A stretch of DNA of 64,000 nt from Trogon surrucura (lineage: Eukaryota; Chordata; Aves; Trogoniformes; Trogonidae): assembly GCA_020746105.1 (NCBI GenBank), contig CM036618.1, positions 6,022,501 through 6,086,500 on the forward strand, read 5' to 3'. The position numbers were made by a program, and so were the translations under genes. Below the pieces are notes generated by a model that had not been told where the DNA came from, made no database searches, and saw nothing but the letters and a program-made list of their open reading frames with translations. The first letter of the stretch is position 1. Each line of letters opens with the position of its first letter. Shown piece after piece: positions 63,900 through 64,000 of this stretch.

Positions 63900-64000
63900 C
63901 ATAGAATCATAAAGGTTGGAAAAGATCTCTAAAATTATCAAGTCCAACTGTCAACCCAACATCACAATGACCATTAAACCTTGTCCTCAAGTGCCACATC
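63900..64000 (-). mobile_element. CR1 LINE 3' fragment running off the window
   Basis: CATAGAATCATAAAGGTTGG, AAAAGATCTCTAAAATTATC and AAGTCCAACTGTCAACCCAA match the reverse complement of another CR1 3' UTR variant. The element continues beyond base 64000. Confidence 0.88.

Noticed and set aside
28466..64000. Search for the next gene (SUPT3H or RUNX2 exons) in the right half
   Set aside because: No frame with recognisable homology and paired splice sites was found on either strand.

Overview
The window is vertebrate nuclear DNA, almost certainly from a bird. One multi-exon protein gene with GT-AG introns fills the left 28 kb. Every clearly recognisable interspersed repeat is a CR1-type LINE, usually 5'-truncated and ending in imperfect ATTCTATG/ATTCTGTG octamers, as is typical of avian genomes. 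No Alu-like or other SINE was seen. The species cannot be named from this sequence.

Region 1 (78-28079, + strand) holds the 3' part of CDC5L, the CEF1/Cdc5-type core component of the PRP19 (NineTeen) spliceosome complex. Ten coding exons join in frame over about 550 codons and end at a TAA at 28077-28079. The MYB-repeat N-terminus (roughly the first 250 residues) and the promoter lie to the left of the window. A short 3' UTR of about 400 nt carries several poly(A) signals. Introns range from 113 nt to about 15.1 kb. The longest, between the exons ending at 10486 and starting at 25585, holds four CR1 copies.

Region 2 (about 28.5-64 kb) is intergenic, and I find no host gene, exon series or RNA gene in it. 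It contains nine CR1 fragments on both strands, one of which has an intact 353-codon reverse-transcriptase-side ORF (49706-50767, minus). Around 31.5-33.7 kb there is a composite structure: two diverged 160-174 bp direct repeats flank an LTR-like minus-strand segment that is itself interrupted by a CR1. Other parts are AT-rich unique sequence, some of it resembling conserved non-coding elements. In mammals CDC5L is followed by a long gene-poor interval leading to SUPT3H and RUNX2, so this desert may be the same one. That last point rests on known synteny and is not visible here.

Functionally the window supplies one housekeeping splicing-factor gene plus retrotransposon-derived and possibly regulatory non-coding DNA. 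I did not find a convincing new multi-gene system. The best leads are the composite repeat structure, the young CR1 copy and the candidate conserved non-coding blocks.
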